Shown here: piece after piece, positions 63,632 to 64,000 of the stretch
Numbering within the stretch: position 1 is the stretch's first letter
Layout of the letters: the number at the start of each line of letters is the position of its first letter
Program-made: the position numbers and the translations under genes
The notes under the pieces: model-generated
The model's database searches: none
What the model saw: only the letters and a program-made list of their open reading frames with translations
Told to the model about the DNA's origin: nothing
Assembly: GCF_000241525.1 (NCBI RefSeq)
Contig: NZ_AHIL01000059.1
Location: forward strand, 33,314-97,313
From: Comamonas testosteroni ATCC 11996
GTDB taxonomy: Bacteria > Pseudomonadota > Gammaproteobacteria > Burkholderiales > Burkholderiaceae_C
DNA length: 64,000 nt
Reading direction: 5' to 3'

Positions 63632-64000
63632 ATGAGCAAGAAACTCAAGGCCGCCATCATCGGCAGCGGCAATATCGGCACGGATCTGATGATCAAGATC
63701 CTGCGCCATGGCAAAAACATCGAGATGGGCGCCATGGTCGGCATCGATCCCCACTCCGACGGCCTGGCCCGCGCCTCCCGCATGGGCGTGGCCACCACCC
63801 ACGAGGGCGTGGAAGGCCTCACACGCATGCCCGGGTTCGCCGACATCGACTTTGTGTTCGATGCCACCAGCGCGGGCGCACATGTGAAGAACGACGCCTT
63901 TTTGCGCAGCCTCAAGCCCGGCATCCGCATGATCGACCTGACGCCGGCAGCCATCGGCCCGTACTGCATTCCCGTGGTCAACGGCGACATGCATCTGGAT
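63632..64000 (+). CDS. mhpF: Acetaldehyde dehydrogenase (acylating), start only
   Basis: The first 123 codons, cut by the window edge. It opens [20 protein letters not shown] (Rossmann GxGxxG) and continues with [17 protein letters not shown] and [20 protein letters not shown], the start of MhpF/BphJ-type enzymes; the catalytic Cys lies just outside or at the edge. It converts acetaldehyde to acetyl-CoA, working with an MhpE aldolase that is expected downstream. Confidence 0.92.
   Translation, partial: MSKKLKAAIIGSGNIGTDLMIKILRHGKNIEMGAMVGIDPHSDGLARASRMGVATTHEGVEGLTRMPGFADIDFVFDATSAGAHVKNDAFLRSLKPGIRMIDLTPAAIGPYCIPVVNGDMHLD

Overview
The window reads as a beta-proteobacterial chromosome segment, most likely from the Comamonas testosteroni group (Comamonadaceae). 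This is inferred from gene content: Bug-type periplasmic binding proteins, a small Trp-rich membrane protein, a pilE-fimT-pilVWXY1 minor pilin operon, and many aromatic or organic-acid catabolic clusters with dedicated regulators. No rRNA, tRNA or CRISPR array was seen. Housekeeping-like blocks alternate with accessory blocks carrying broken genes, IS elements, integron cassettes and dispersed repeats.

Layout. (1) 1-9.1 kb: the end of a MocR-type regulator, a frameshifted tyrosine recombinase, a GNAT enzyme, a MerR regulator divergent from an SDR dehydratase/epimerase, a Fur-family regulator, a DUF1624 membrane protein divergent from an OprD-like porin across a Fur-box-like site, two hypothetical genes and an MFS remnant. 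(2) 9.3-18.6 kb: the type IV pilus minor pilin operon on the minus strand (pilE, fimT, pilV, pilW, pilX, pilY1); PilY1 carries a very long Cys-rich insert. (3) 18.7-24.1 kb: a small Trp-rich protein, an AraC regulator, a GreA/B-like factor, an orphan Bug protein, and TonB-receptor and integrase remnants. (4) 24.1-34.4 kb: an ABC importer of the branched-chain amino acid type plus nicC-nicE-nicD-nicX-nicF, i.e. 6-hydroxynicotinate to fumarate, with a TetR regulator and three related AT-rich candidate operators. Nicotinate hydroxylase genes are absent. (5) 35.0-36.2 kb: an intact IS30-family element. (6) 36.4-42.1 kb: a mevalonate catabolic cluster with a divergent MocR regulator, class II HMG-CoA reductase, a TctB-like plus TctA-like transporter with no binding protein, and HMG-CoA lyase, closed by a terminator. 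(7) 42.3-47.6 kb: an iron-uptake module (ECF sigma factor, FecR anti-sigma factor, TonB-dependent siderophore receptor, DUF4198-like protein) behind a Fur box. (8) 47.8-53.4 kb: LysR, GNAT and tandem-GNAT genes, then a small integrase-less integron cassette stretch with two attC sites, an IS5 fragment and copies of a dispersed repeat. (9) 53.6-57.2 kb: LysR divergent from a Bug protein-amidase operon, with an AraC stump at its end. (10) 57.3-64 kb: a TetR-controlled meta-cleavage operon for a phenolic acid (mhpA-like monooxygenase, extradiol dioxygenase, C-C hydrolase, exported metallo-beta-lactamase-fold protein, mhpD, start of mhpF), with a duplicated 14-bp palindromic operator in its promoter.

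Four catabolic modules each have their own regulator, and three have their own uptake components, so the region is a catabolic island-like mosaic. Protein family calls come from motifs read by eye; substrate assignments are inferences, strongest for nic and mva, where the catalytic residues fall at the positions recalled for the characterised enzymes.
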